Shown here piece by piece: positions 36,779 through 46,449 of a stretch of DNA of 64,000 bases. The DNA is taken from NCBI GenBank assembly GCA_035503515.1, contig DATJTJ010000176.1, positions 1 to 64,000 of the forward strand, read 5' to 3'. This DNA is from DAIDKA01 sp035503515. GTDB lineage: Bacteria > Pseudomonadota > Gammaproteobacteria > Steroidobacterales > Steroidobacteraceae. The translations under genes and the position numbers were made by a program. The stretch's first letter is position 1. The number at the start of each line of letters is the position of its first letter. The notes below the pieces were generated by a model that ran no database searches, had not been told where the DNA came from, and saw only the letters and a list, made by a program, of their open reading frames with translations.

Positions 36779-37840
36779 TCAGGTCTTCTTCGCGTCTTTG
36801 TTCACGTCGATGATGACCTTTCCTTCCCGGTCTCCCGTGCGGCCAAAGCTCAGTGCCTGCCCGGTCCTGGCCAGCGGGAAGCTTTTTTCGACCTTCACGG
36901 AGTACTTCCCGTCATCCGCCATCTGCGTGAGCTTCTTCAGCAGTTCGGCGTTCGAGAGCGCCTGGCGGGCCACGTGGATGCAGGTGACCTTTGCCGCCGC
37001 GCAGGCCTTTTCGTCCACCTGTCCGGATGCATCCAGGACCAGGCCACCCGGCTGCACGTAGGAAAGGGCGTTCGCGTTCTCGGCGCCCACGGTGTTGAGG
37101 ACGACGGCGACCGCCTTGGCCCTGTCCCGGACGTTGTCCTTGTCGTAGTCGATGATCTCCTGGGCGCCCAGGCCCTTGAGGTACTTGTCGTGGCGGGAGG
37201 AGGCGACGGCAATGACATGGGCGCCCGCCGCGCGGGCTGCCTGCACGGCCGTGCTGCCGACACCCCCGGCGGCACCGATGATGAGTACACGCTCGCCCGG
37301 CTTCACATTGGCCATCACGACCATGCGCAGGCCCGTGTAGCCCGCGATGGGAATGCCCGCCGCTTCCTCGAACGTGAACTTGCGCGGCTTCATGGCCAGT
37401 TCCGCGGCAGGCGCCACGGCATATTCGGCATAGGCGCCACCGCCGGGCAGCGCGGTATAGACCTTGTCTCCGACCTTGTATTCAGAAACTCCCGGACCGA
37501 CCGCGACGATGACGCCGGCCACATCGCGACCCGGAGGCGCAGGGGCTCTTGTCGGTATCGCGCCCTGAGCTCCCGCAGGCGCCGGTGGGCGACTACCCCA
37601 ATCGACCGGATTCGTTCCCGCCGCATAGACCCGCAGCAGGACCTGCCCTGCGGCAGGTTGCGGCACGGGGACGGTCTCGAGTTTCACCGATCCGGGCGGC
37701 CCGCCGGCATCGGCGCGAATGGCGTGCATGGATGGGGGGATCTTCGAGGGTGCGGCGATCGCGACAGCCGTCACGGCCAGTGCCATGAGGCCGCCGACCC
37801 CGATCATTGCGAGAAAACCGGTTTTTGCTGATGCGATCAC
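36779..37840 (-). CDS. Zinc-type (MDR) quinone oxidoreductase homologue with an export signal
   Basis: This 353-residue medium-chain reductase has a GroES-like N-terminal part (PGRDVAGVIVAVGPGVSEYKVGDKVY) and a Rossmann part with IIGAAGGVGSTAVQAARAAGAHVIA for NADP. It lacks the structural-zinc Cys set, as do quinone oxidoreductases. Unusually, it begins with a basic-hydrophobic segment (about residues 5-35: TGFLAMIGVGGLMALAVTAVAIAAP) like a Sec signal or anchor. The GTG at 37840 follows GGGGGAA and is preferred to an upstream frame. Confidence 0.85.
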   Translation of the reverse strand: MIASAKTGFLAMIGVGGLMALAVTAVAIAAPSKIPPSMHAIRADAGGPPGSVKLETVPVPQPAAGQVLLRVYAAGTNPVDWGSRPPAPAGAQGAIPTRAPAPPGRDVAGVIVAVGPGVSEYKVGDKVYTALPGGGAYAEYAVAPAAELAMKPRKFTFEEAAGIPIAGYTGLRMVVMANVKPGERVLIIGAAGGVGSTAVQAARAAGAHVIAVASSRHDKYLKGLGAQEIIDYDKDNVRDRAKAVAVVLNTVGAENANALSYVQPGGLVLDASGQVDEKACAAAKVTCIHVARQALSNAELLKKLTQMADDGKYSVKVEKSFPLARTGQALSFGRTGDREGKVIIDVNKDAKKT

Positions 37841-38059
37841 AAATTCCCCCGTTTGCGCGTCGGTTCCGATTCTATCGTCATCGACCGCCGAATGGTTGAC
37901 TCGGGCGCGGCGGTATTCGAAACTGTGCGCAGTGCGCGTTGGGGCGCCTCCTGTCCGCGGCAAGGGAGATTACTCCCACCCAAACGATCGTCGAGATCGG
38001 CCCATGCTTTCTTCCGGCCTGGATGCAAGCGGACTTCAGGCGCAACGGAAGGAAGTCCC

Positions 38060-39778
38060 ATGACCCGACATCTCACGCCCGACACCCGCCTGGAGACGCT
38101 GCGCAAGGAAGCCAAGCGCTGGCTGAAGGCGCTGCGTGCCCAAAATCAGACGGCGCGCGATCGGTTCAACCACGCCTACGCTGACGCTTCGCAACAACCG
38201 AGCTTGCGTGACGTGCAGCATGCGCTGGCCCGCGAGCACGGTCTTGCGGACTGGGTGGCATTGAAGGCCGCCGTGGCCGAGGCGGCTCTTGCCGGCCGCG
38301 GTCGCGAGGAGCGCCTGGCGGAATTCCTCGAACATGCGCGCCTTCGTTATGGCATTCGTCCGGGCACGGGTAAGTGGGAGGAGACGTACTCGGATGACCC
38401 GGGGCGGTGGAGTTACGCCGCCCGGATTCTCGAGCGTCATCCGCAGATCGTGGCCGGCAACATCCACGCCGCGGCGGTCAGCGGCGATCTGGAGGAGGTC
38501 CGGCGAATACTACGCGAGCGCCCGGCGGCAGCGTTGGAACGCGCCACGCTCGATGGCGCGCAGCCGCTTGACTACGTCTGCTACGGCCGCCTGCCGATCC
38601 CCGCGGCCCGCGACAACGGTGTGGCGATCGCCGCTGCACTGCTGGATGCGGGGGCGCCGTTTGAACACGCCGTCGCCGCGGACGACGGCGCCGAGTTCCA
38701 GCCGCTGACGGCAGCCATCGGCGATGGGGAAGCCGGTCAACCCCCTCATCCCCAGGCCGAGCAGCTGGCGACGCTGCTCATCGACCGCGGCGCCGATCCG
38801 TACTCCAGCCAGGCGCTCTACAACACGGCCTTGCACACGGATGATGCGTTCTGGCTCGATTTTCTGCACGAGCGCTCCGTACGTCGCGGCGACGCGCACA
38901 AGTGGACGATGCCATCCAAAGCGTGGCCCAAATCGCCGATGGTCGATTTCCTGCTCATCATGGCCGTGCACGCCAACCATCTGGTGCGCGCGCGCTGGGC
39001 GCTTGCGCGCGGCGCGGATCCGCGCTGCCGGCACCCCTACTATTCACGCGGCAACCTCCACACGCACGCCACCGTCAACGGCAACGACGAAATGGCCGCC
39101 TTGCTGCTGGAATTCGGCGCCGTCGCCGACCGTTTGACTGTACAGGAGTCTTTCCAGGCGGCCTGCATCCGACTGGACCGCGCAGCGGCGGCGCGGTTGG
39201 CGCGAGAGCACCCGCAATGCCTGAGGGACCCCGCGCCGATGCTGCTCGCCGCGACGCGGGACCTGAAGGACATGGCGCGACTGCTGCTCGATCTGGGGAT
39301 GTCACCGGACATCGCCGATCACACGCGCTACAGCGCGCTGCATGCCGCCGCCGGCCACGACTCGGTCGAAGTCGGCCAACTGCTCATCGAGCGCGGCGCG
39401 CAGATCGATCCCCTCGATACCCGCTTCCAGAGCCCGCCCCTGGGGTGGGCCACCTATCGCAGGCAGCGGCGCATGATGGCCATGCTGGGCACCGTCAGCC
39501 GCCATGTACGGGCGTTGTGCTGGACGGGGAATGTGGCGCGACTGCGGGAGCTGTTTGCGCAGGACTCAGCGCTGGCCCGGACGGTATATGAGCGCGGCAC
39601 GCTGTTTTTCGAGCTGCCAGACGATGAGGATGTCGCGCACCAGATCGCCGAACTGCTGCTGGCGCATGGGGCGGATCCCGGTCTGCGCAATCCGGATGGA
39701 AAAACCGCGGCGCAAAATGCCGAAGACGAGGGCCTGGATTCGGTCGCGGATCTGCTGTCAGAGTTTCATGCGAGGTAG
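38060..39778 (+). CDS. Ankyrin-repeat protein
   Basis: This 572-residue protein has an N-terminal helical part (LETLRKEAKRWLKALRAQN) and a C-terminal series of ankyrin repeats; the clearest are DHTRYSALHAAAGHDSVEVGQ, LLIERGAQIDPLD and AELLLAHGADPGLRNPDGKTAAQNAE. It is likely a cytosolic protein-binding scaffold. The ATG at 38060 is preceded by GGAAGG. I cannot name a partner; it stands alone and its length is usual for this type of repeat protein. Confidence 0.85.
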   Translation: MTRHLTPDTRLETLRKEAKRWLKALRAQNQTARDRFNHAYADASQQPSLRDVQHALAREHGLADWVALKAAVAEAALAGRGREERLAEFLEHARLRYGIRPGTGKWEETYSDDPGRWSYAARILERHPQIVAGNIHAAAVSGDLEEVRRILRERPAAALERATLDGAQPLDYVCYGRLPIPAARDNGVAIAAALLDAGAPFEHAVAADDGAEFQPLTAAIGDGEAGQPPHPQAEQLATLLIDRGADPYSSQALYNTALHTDDAFWLDFLHERSVRRGDAHKWTMPSKAWPKSPMVDFLLIMAVHANHLVRARWALARGADPRCRHPYYSRGNLHTHATVNGNDEMAALLLEFGAVADRLTVQESFQAACIRLDRAAAARLAREHPQCLRDPAPMLLAATRDLKDMARLLLDLGMSPDIADHTRYSALHAAAGHDSVEVGQLLIERGAQIDPLDTRFQSPPLGWATYRRQRRMMAMLGTVSRHVRALCWTGNVARLRELFAQDSALARTVYERGTLFFELPDDEDVAHQIAELLLAHGADPGLRNPDGKTAAQNAEDEGLDSVADLLSEFHAR

Positions 39779-40057
39779 GCGACCGGCCGGCTCGTCTTTG
39801 CGACGATGTGCCGGACCGTCGCCAGCGCGCTGCTGTATTCCTCATCTTGTTTGAAGGCAACGGCGAATCGCGTTGATCGTACTTCCTGCGCAGCGAACGG
39901 GCGTGCAATGGCGGGCGCACTGCTGCCTAAAATGCTAGCATTCCGATTGCTGTGGATTGCTGTTGTGAAGCTTAAGTGATTGAAGTGGCGGACTTTCGTA
40001 CCACGGGTGATGATGATTCATGGGTCGTACTAGGCAGCGTGCATCGGCACGGTCAGC

Positions 40058-41491
40058 ATGCCCGCGGCTGAACACGAGCCCGAAACGGCGTCGCCGGCCG
40101 GTCCGTCGCAAAGCACTGGTGAAAATCCCGGGAGTAGCTTACCGCGCCGGATCTTGAATGGCCGTTCGCGCCGGCTGTTCCTGCAGGCGGGACTTCCATG
40201 GACCGCCGCCCTTCTCGTGGGCCTGGTTTCGGTGCTCTACGCCCGCTGGAGCGAAGATGTCTCCGATGCGTTCCGCAGTCTCATCGCCGGCCGCGCCTGG
40301 CTTGCCTTCATCGTCACGCCGGCACTGACCGTTCTTTCGCTGTTCTTCACGCGACGCTGGTTCACGGGGAGTGAGGGCAGCGGCATTCCGCAGGTGATCG
40401 CCGCACTGCATGCGCCGCGGCCGGAGGACGAGCACACACTGATGCGACGCCTGTTCGGTGTGCGGGTGATCGTCGGCAAGATCGGGATCTCGCTGCTCGG
40501 GCTGCTGGGTGGACTCACGATCGGCCGCGAGGGCCCGACGGTGCATATCGGCGCGGCGATCATGGCGGAGATCCGGCACTTCTACCCGCATCGCAGTGCG
40601 CAGCTCGAACGCCGTCTCCTGCTTGCCGGTGCCGCGGCGGGGCTGTCGGCCGCATTCAATACGCCGCTGGCCGGCATCATCTTCGCCATCGAGGAACTGG
40701 CGCGGGATTTCGAAAGCCGCACCAACGGCGTCATGATCACTGCGGTCGTGTTCTCCGGCCTGACTTCCCTTGCGCTCGCCGGCAACTATCTGTACTTCGG
40801 CCAGCTCAACGTGCCCGGCAATCTCGGCGGAGCGTTCGTGCTGCCGGTGGTGTTGTCAGCGGTACTGTGCGGGCTGTTCGGCGCGGCGTTCAACCTGGCG
40901 CTGCTGCGCTGGCGGAGCTGGATGCCGGGCTGGCTGCGCGCCCTGCGGGCCAACCGGCCGTTGGTTTACGCAGCGATCATTGGTCTTGTGGTGGCGGCGC
41001 TCGGGGTCGGTTCGGCGGGTGAGACGTGGGGCAGCGGCTACAACGAGGCGCGCCGGTTGCTCACGGGCACGGCGCCGCTGTCGGAAGGCTATGCGATGAC
41101 GAAGTGGGGCGCCATGGTGGCGACCTACATGGCCGGGATCCCCGGGGGACTGTTCTCTCCATCGCTTTCCATCGGGGCCGGGCTCGCGCAGTGGGTGCAT
41201 CTGGTGTTTGCCTGGGCGCCGATGGCGGCGGTGATCGCGCTGTGCATGACCGGCTACCTGGCCGCGGTGACCCAGTCGCCGATCACCTCGTTCGTCATCG
41301 TGATGGAAATGACCAATGGCACCGGCATGGTGATTCCGATGATGGCCACGGCGCTCGTGGCTTCGCGCATTTCGGCGTTCTTCACCCCGCCGCTGTACGA
41401 GGCGCTGGCGCAGAACAACTACTTCCAGGTGGCCGGCCTTCCCGCCGGCGGCTTCCTGCAGAAGAAGCCGGTGCCGCCCCCGGGCGCCTGA
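40058..41491 (+). CDS. ClC-type chloride channel or exchanger
   Basis: This 477-residue protein has the selectivity-filter motifs of the ClC family: GSEGSGIPQ, GREGPTVHIGA (with the gating Glu) and GGLFSPSLSIGAG, spread over about ten to twelve helices. It moves Cl- (or F-/nitrate in some relatives) across the inner membrane, possibly with H+. There is no CBS domain at the C-terminus. It is monocistronic and convergent with a VOC gene. Confidence 0.93.
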   Translation: MPAAEHEPETASPAGPSQSTGENPGSSLPRRILNGRSRRLFLQAGLPWTAALLVGLVSVLYARWSEDVSDAFRSLIAGRAWLAFIVTPALTVLSLFFTRRWFTGSEGSGIPQVIAALHAPRPEDEHTLMRRLFGVRVIVGKIGISLLGLLGGLTIGREGPTVHIGAAIMAEIRHFYPHRSAQLERRLLLAGAAAGLSAAFNTPLAGIIFAIEELARDFESRTNGVMITAVVFSGLTSLALAGNYLYFGQLNVPGNLGGAFVLPVVLSAVLCGLFGAAFNLALLRWRSWMPGWLRALRANRPLVYAAIIGLVVAALGVGSAGETWGSGYNEARRLLTGTAPLSEGYAMTKWGAMVATYMAGIPGGLFSPSLSIGAGLAQWVHLVFAWAPMAAVIALCMTGYLAAVTQSPITSFVIVMEMTNGTGMVIPMMATALVASRISAFFTPPLYEALAQNNYFQVAGLPAGGFLQKKPVPPPGA

Positions 41492-41511
41492 GCATGCGTT
41501 GCGCGCTCAGG
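41487..41511. terminator. Hairpin shared by two convergent genes
   Basis: CCTGAGC (41487-41493) and GCTCAGG (41505-41511) form a perfect 7-bp stem around an 11-base loop. Each arm contains one of the stop codons of the converging ClC and VOC genes, so the hairpin could end transcription from both sides. There is no T tract on either side. Confidence 0.35.
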
Positions 41512-41905
41512 TGTCGCCGGGCGGCGCCTTGAGACTGGCGCGTTCGTTTTCAGGTAACCAGAAGAAGAGTTCGTTCTCGTCCAGGTCGTGGATCACCAGC
41601 GTCGGCTCGCCCCAGTTGAAAACGGTGCTCTTGACCTTCTTGTCGCGAAGATGCCGCTGGAAGGGTTCGAGCACGTCGTCATCGACGCCGACGAACAGCC
41701 GGCCGTGCCCGGGCCGGTCCCGGGTCCAATCCTCGGCCTGGTTCAATATCAGCTGCAGACCGAGCAGGCTGACCTGGCACACGAATGCGCGGCCAGCCTC
41801 GCGGTGACACCAGTCCACGGAGAATCCCAGGGTCTCGGTGTAGAAGCGCAGCGCCTGTTCGGCGTCCCTGACGAAAAAGACGGTCCGGGCGCCCAGCTCC
41901 TGCAC
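41507..41905 (-). CDS. VOC (glyoxalase/bleomycin-resistance) family protein
   Basis: This 132-residue protein shows a VOC fold: VFFVRDAEQALRFYTETLGFSVDW opens it and LVIHDLDENELFFWLP closes it, with a Glu in the place of a metal ligand. The start GTG at 41905 follows AGGGAGA with good spacing and gives a usual N-terminus (VQELGARTVFF), so it is preferred to the ATG at 41935. Substrate and metal are unknown. Confidence 0.8.
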   Translation of the reverse strand: MQELGARTVFFVRDAEQALRFYTETLGFSVDWCHREAGRAFVCQVSLLGLQLILNQAEDWTRDRPGHGRLFVGVDDDVLEPFQRHLRDKKVKSTVFNWGEPTLVIHDLDENELFFWLPENERASLKAPPGDT

Positions 41906-42015
41906 GTTCGAGTCTCCCTTGCATCGGGCTTTCATCTTAGCGCCCGCACTGCGGTCGTCACAAATCCTTCACCGTCGCCCGCTACAACCTAAACATTTTT
42001 CGGCGGGGACATCGG

Positions 42016-43188
42016 GTGCTGCGGTCGTGTGTTTTCGAAGGGGTGGCGGGGATGCTGCTTGCGGCAGGTGTCGCGCATGCCGCACCGGCATCGATGTCGC
42101 CGCTGCAGCAGCTGGGCAGGAGCATGTTCTTCGATGTCTCCCTCTCGGCCTCGGGCAAGGAGGCCTGCGCGACCTGCCATGATCCCAAGTACGCCTACGG
42201 ACCCCCGCCGGGGCGGGCCATCGAGAGGGGCGGACCCCACATGGACCGGTGGGGCACGCGCACCGTGCCCTCGCTGCGGTATTTGCGCGAAGTACCCCCC
42301 TTCAAGGAGGCGTACAAGTTCCTGGATGGCGACGTGGGGCCCATCGGCGGTTTCATGTGGGACGGTCGTGCCGCAAGCCTCGCGCAGCAGGCCACGCTGC
42401 CGCTGCTGGCCGCCAATGAAATGGCCAATGCCAGTCCCGCCGCCGTCGTGCGCGAGCTCTCCCGGGCGTCCTATGCGCTGCAGTTCAAGGCGCTGTTCGG
42501 CGCAGACATTTTCAGGCACCAGGCCAAGGCTTTCGCGGCCGGGATGAGCGCGCTGGCGGCATTCCAGCAGGTGCCCTCGGAGTTCTTCCCCTACAGCAGC
42601 CGGTACGATGCGTACCTGCGCGGCGACATCGAACTCACCGAGCAGGAGGAGCGGGGCGCGGACCTGTTCAAGGATCCGGACAAGGGCAACTGCGCCAGCT
42701 GCCACCTCGGGACCAGTCGCGATGGCATCCCGCCGCCCTTCACGGACTTCGACTTCGTGAACGTCGGCGTGCCGCGCAATCCGCGGCTGCCCGCGAATGC
42801 CGATGCACGCTATTACGATCTCGGGCTGTGTGGTCCGAACCGGCGTGATCTCACCGGCAAGCGCGAATTGTGCGGGTTCTTCCGCTCGCCCACCGTGCGC
42901 AACACGGCCATCCGCGACGCCTTCTTCCATAACGGGGTGTATTCGAACCTGCAGCAGGTGCTGGAGTTCTACAACGAGCGCGACCTGCACCCGGAGAAGT
43001 TCTATCCGCGCAATCCCGACGGCAGCGTGCACCGCTACGATGACATGCCGCCGGGCTATCCCGATGACATCGACCACGATCCGCCGCTCGATCGCAAGCC
43101 GGGCCAGAAGCCGGCGCTCACCGATGCCGATATCGACGACATCATTGCGTTCCTCAAGACGCTCACCGACGCGGACGTGGCCCGATGA
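42016..43188 (+). CDS. Dihaem cytochrome c peroxidase/MauG family protein
   Basis: This 390-residue periplasmic protein has a signal peptide and two haem c motifs, CATCH (about residue 52) and CASCH (about 225), in the CCP/MauG layout, with an N-terminal PLQQLGRSMFFD segment and a C-terminal ADIDDIIAFLKTL helix. Such enzymes reduce H2O2 or oxidise a partner protein. The start is GTG at 42016. It overlaps the next gene (another haem protein) by 4 bases, which suggests an electron partner. Confidence 0.9.
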   Translation: MLRSCVFEGVAGMLLAAGVAHAAPASMSPLQQLGRSMFFDVSLSASGKEACATCHDPKYAYGPPPGRAIERGGPHMDRWGTRTVPSLRYLREVPPFKEAYKFLDGDVGPIGGFMWDGRAASLAQQATLPLLAANEMANASPAAVVRELSRASYALQFKALFGADIFRHQAKAFAAGMSALAAFQQVPSEFFPYSSRYDAYLRGDIELTEQEERGADLFKDPDKGNCASCHLGTSRDGIPPPFTDFDFVNVGVPRNPRLPANADARYYDLGLCGPNRRDLTGKRELCGFFRSPTVRNTAIRDAFFHNGVYSNLQQVLEFYNERDLHPEKFYPRNPDGSVHRYDDMPPGYPDDIDHDPPLDRKPGQKPALTDADIDDIIAFLKTLTDADVAR

Positions 43189-44126
43189 TGATCGCGCTGC
43201 TGGCCTGCGGGCTGATGCAGGCGGCCGCGAGCGATGCCGAGGCCTGGCGGATATTCGCCTCCCTCGATCCACCCGGCAGCGGGCGCCCGGCGCTGTGGGA
43301 GAGTTGGGCCAGCGCCAGCGGCACTTTCCGCCGGGACGGAGCGGATCCCGGGCCGTGGTCCGCCGTGTCGCATCCAGGCCCCGAGCGCTTCGAGCTGCTG
43401 ACGCCGGCCGACTTTCCCGATCTGCGACATATCGTCAACGGCCGGATGGTGCCGGTCACCGATCCGCTCGCGACGGCGAAGCGGCTGGTCGAAGTGCGGC
43501 TGAACCAGGTGTCTCATGACTTCATCCGCGCGCAGCACCTGTACACCGTCGATGGTCAGCGGCGTGCGGTGCTGCAGGGCAACGTCGAATTTCCGGTCGG
43601 CGCCATCCAGCTCAAGGCCGGCTGGGCCCCCATTTCGGCGGCGGAGCGCTCACAGTTCCACACCCTGACGCTGCGGCTCGCCGACGGCAGTACGCGCCTG
43701 TTCGGACTCGCCGCCCTCAACATCGCGGCGAAGACCCCGCAAGGCTGGCTGTGGGCGAGCTTCGAGCACACCGCGGAAGCAGCAGGAGCGCACTACCGCC
43801 TGCGGGGCACGCAGACCGGCTATCTCGATGCGGATCGGCGGCCCGTGCGGCTGGGCAATGCGGTGCTGGAAGCGGGTCTGGGCGACAGTGCCTCGTGCAT
43901 GACCTGCCACGCGCGCGCGACGTTGAGCGTGGCGGGTATCCCGAGCCGGCTGCCGGTGTTTGCGCCGGCGCCCCCGGGCGTGCGGCGCGGCTATATCGGC
44001 GATCCGGACCCGGCCTGGTTCGGCCGCAATGATGGACAGGGGAAGTGGCAGATGGCTTACGCGTCGCTCGATTTCGTCTGGTCGCTGGCGCAGGCGGCCG
44101 AACACGGCCCCGGAGTGCACCCATGA
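43185..44126 (+). CDS. Mono-haem c-type protein of unknown role
   Basis: This 313-residue exported protein has one haem motif, CMTCH, at about residue 240, after a long beta-rich N-terminal part. Its end FVWSLAQAAEHG resembles proteins annotated as 'cytochrome c family' that are found with peroxidases. It overlaps the dihaem gene upstream and the small exported protein gene downstream, so the three are one operon. The reaction is not known; it may donate electrons to, or be modified by, the peroxidase. Confidence 0.75.
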   Translation: MMIALLACGLMQAAASDAEAWRIFASLDPPGSGRPALWESWASASGTFRRDGADPGPWSAVSHPGPERFELLTPADFPDLRHIVNGRMVPVTDPLATAKRLVEVRLNQVSHDFIRAQHLYTVDGQRRAVLQGNVEFPVGAIQLKAGWAPISAAERSQFHTLTLRLADGSTRLFGLAALNIAAKTPQGWLWASFEHTAEAAGAHYRLRGTQTGYLDADRRPVRLGNAVLEAGLGDSASCMTCHARATLSVAGIPSRLPVFAPAPPGVRRGYIGDPDPAWFGRNDGQGKWQMAYASLDFVWSLAQAAEHGPGVHP

Positions 44127-44554
44127 GGTTGCGGATGCTCGCACGGATGGTCTGCTTCGCCGGCGCGCTTGCGCTGAGTATCGGCGCGGCCGCCGATACG
44201 CCAGCCGCTGCCTCATCCTCGGCGCCGGTTCCCATCCGGCGCATCGAAGACACCAACCAGACGGGTGGCGGTCCCGAGGAACCCAAGTACGGCGTCGATG
44301 CCAGCTGGGTGATTGCGGGGTACAACGATGACGAGGTCATCTACTCCATCATCATCACCAACCGGGACCCGCGCATCATCCGCTGCAGCACGGTGCTCAG
44401 CGGGTTCTACCTCGAGAACGGCACCCGGCACTCGGTGTCCGACCGCCAGGGAGTCACGATCTTTCCGGGCAAGCAGTCCAGCGCCGGTCGTTGGGTGGGA
44501 ATGGATCAGGCCGCGGGCGCCACTTACAAGGTGACGTGTCGCGCGGTCTCTTAG
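44123..44554 (+). CDS. Small exported protein of unknown function
   Basis: This 143-residue protein has a clear signal peptide (about residues 1-25) and a beta-rich mature part with DASWVIAGYNDDEVIYSIIITNRD, two Cys that could pair (in IIRCSTVL and VTCRAVS), and no known motif. It is the last gene of the haem-protein operon, overlapping the mono-haem gene by 4 bases, so it likely acts with those proteins in the periplasm. Confidence 0.7.
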   Translation: MRLRMLARMVCFAGALALSIGAAADTPAAASSSAPVPIRRIEDTNQTGGGPEEPKYGVDASWVIAGYNDDEVIYSIIITNRDPRIIRCSTVLSGFYLENGTRHSVSDRQGVTIFPGKQSSAGRWVGMDQAAGATYKVTCRAVS

Positions 44555-44694
44555 GCTTGGATCAAAGTTCAATCAGCACCGCGTTCTTCATGGAACTGAA
44601 ACACGGCTGCGACAAAGTCGGGTCAGTTGAATTTCAAGACAGGCGCCGCCACAGCCTGGCTCCAATCAAGACCAAAGCCTTCAAAGGGGAGAAC

Positions 44695-46389
44695 ATGTCC
44701 ACTGCCCAGTCACTCCGCGTGCGCGTTGCCGTCGGCGCCGCGCTTGCCAGCGCCATGCTGGCCGGCGTCGCCCAGGCCCAGAACTTCCAGGGCCCGAATT
44801 TCAATCAGCCAGGTCCCGGATGGGATCCGGATCCGGTGGTGTTCAGTTTCGCGACTGTCGGCGACAGCCGCACCGAGTCGACGCTGACCGGCGGCGCCCC
44901 CGATCCGACGACGCTGCTGGAGGCGGGCGAACCCGGTACGTTCAGCAGCGGCGCCACGCTCGGCACGCCCAGTGAGCCCGGCAAGCCCGACCTCACCGGG
45001 ACGCTGCTGCCGCAGGACAACACGTTCCTCACGAACACCAAGGCGCTGTCGCGCATCCTACGCGGCATCCAGCGCCAGAAGCCGAACCTGCTGTTCTTCA
45101 ACGGCGACATGATCTACGGTTACGGCCGCCCGGCGGTCCCGCCGGAACTGGCTTCCATCACGAGCGTCCAGGGCACGACCGATACGGCGTTGGTCTGGAC
45201 CGATGCAGTGTTCGAGTACCGGCAGTATGCGTACTGGCGCGGCATCATGGGGCCGCTGTTCGAGACCGGCACCTACGTCGTGCCGGTGCCGGGCAACCAC
45301 GAGACCCAGTGCAACGTCAAGGCGGCCCACGATCCCAAGAACTGCGGAGCCTCGGGCAAGCACGCCTACCCGGAGAACGAGGCGGCCTTCAAGGACAACG
45401 TCGGGGACCTGGTCGAGGACATCTACACCAACGAGCGTTTCCAGACCGTCAGCGGGTTCCCGGCCATTGCCGCCAACGGCTTCTCCAGCACGACCGCACC
45501 GCAGGCCGGGGGCAACAACGGCGCAATCGAAGGCGTCGTCAACCCGACCAATCCGACGGGCGAGGCGGAGCTGAGCTACTCATTCGACATCAGGCTCGAG
45601 AGCACTCACCAGCTGCTGCACTTCGTGGTGATCAACACCGATCCGGCAGGTGCGGACGCCACGGCGCCGACGGACTGGCTGGCCCAGGACCTGGAAGACG
45701 CCCAGAGCCGCGCCACCGCCAATCACCTGACGCCCAAGTACTTCGTGTTCGGCCACAAGCCGGCCTTCACGTATGGCTATAACGTGGTCGCGAATGCACC
45801 GGCCACGGTGTATACCCCGTACGCAGCAAACGGGCTGGATTCACTCACCGGGCTCAATTCCACGACCGCCCCGACATCAGTCACGGTGAAGGACGCGAAC
45901 GGCAAGACCGTCACCATCGCGACCAACGTGGCGCAGATCATCGTCGACAGCAAGCCGCAGCAGGTCGTCCCCGAGACTTACAACAAGGTGGCTGCCTATC
46001 CGTACGCGAACCTGTTCTGGGCGGTGATCGCGCATTTCGATGCCACCTACTTCTCGGGCCACGAGCACATCCCGCACGTCGAGCAGTTCAAGGACGTGAC
46101 CGGCGGCTCGAAGAACACCCCGTACCAGGTGATCGTCGGCTCCGGTGGTTCGCCGTTCGATGACGCCATGACGAGCGACAGTCCGCCGCGCGAGCCGGTG
46201 CCGCTCGCCAACTGGCAGGACCGGTACTATGCCTGGGCCACCGTACAGGTTCACCGCAGTGGTGCCGTGAGCCTCCAGGTCCAGGGCTTCGGCGATGGGG
46301 CGCAGTACAGCCCGAGCACCGGCGTCGTCAACAACCTGGGCGTGGAAACCCCGGCCCAGATCTTGTGGGCCGTTCCGCACCTGCAGTAA
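44695..46389 (+). CDS. Secreted calcineurin-like metallophosphoesterase
   Basis: This 564-residue protein has a signal peptide and the metallophosphoesterase motifs in order: VGDSR (in place of GDxH), FFNGDMIYGYG, PVPGNHE, FGHKPAF and FSGHEH, giving the two-metal site. It should cleave phosphate esters in the periplasm. It is longer than the bare domain, with inserts after the GNHE motif. AAGGGGAG precedes the ATG at 44695. It follows the haem operon after 140 bases, and a strong hairpin follows it. Confidence 0.88.
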   Translation: MSTAQSLRVRVAVGAALASAMLAGVAQAQNFQGPNFNQPGPGWDPDPVVFSFATVGDSRTESTLTGGAPDPTTLLEAGEPGTFSSGATLGTPSEPGKPDLTGTLLPQDNTFLTNTKALSRILRGIQRQKPNLLFFNGDMIYGYGRPAVPPELASITSVQGTTDTALVWTDAVFEYRQYAYWRGIMGPLFETGTYVVPVPGNHETQCNVKAAHDPKNCGASGKHAYPENEAAFKDNVGDLVEDIYTNERFQTVSGFPAIAANGFSSTTAPQAGGNNGAIEGVVNPTNPTGEAELSYSFDIRLESTHQLLHFVVINTDPAGADATAPTDWLAQDLEDAQSRATANHLTPKYFVFGHKPAFTYGYNVVANAPATVYTPYAANGLDSLTGLNSTTAPTSVTVKDANGKTVTIATNVAQIIVDSKPQQVVPETYNKVAAYPYANLFWAVIAHFDATYFSGHEHIPHVEQFKDVTGGSKNTPYQVIVGSGGSPFDDAMTSDSPPREPVPLANWQDRYYAWATVQVHRSGAVSLQVQGFGDGAQYSPSTGVVNNLGVETPAQILWAVPHLQ

Positions 46390-46403
46390 GCCGAGCTAGG
46401 CCT

Positions 46404-46434
46404 GGGGACGCACCGGGGGTACCGGTGCGTCCCC
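46404..46434. terminator. Strong hairpin after the phosphoesterase gene
   Basis: GGGGACGCACCGG and CCGGTGCGTCCCC form a perfect 13-bp stem around a five-base GGGTA loop, 14 bases after the stop codon. There is no T run after it, so it may act as a factor-dependent terminator or as a mRNA 3'-end stabiliser. Confidence 0.6.
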
Positions 46435-46449
46435 GGGGATGATCCGCCG

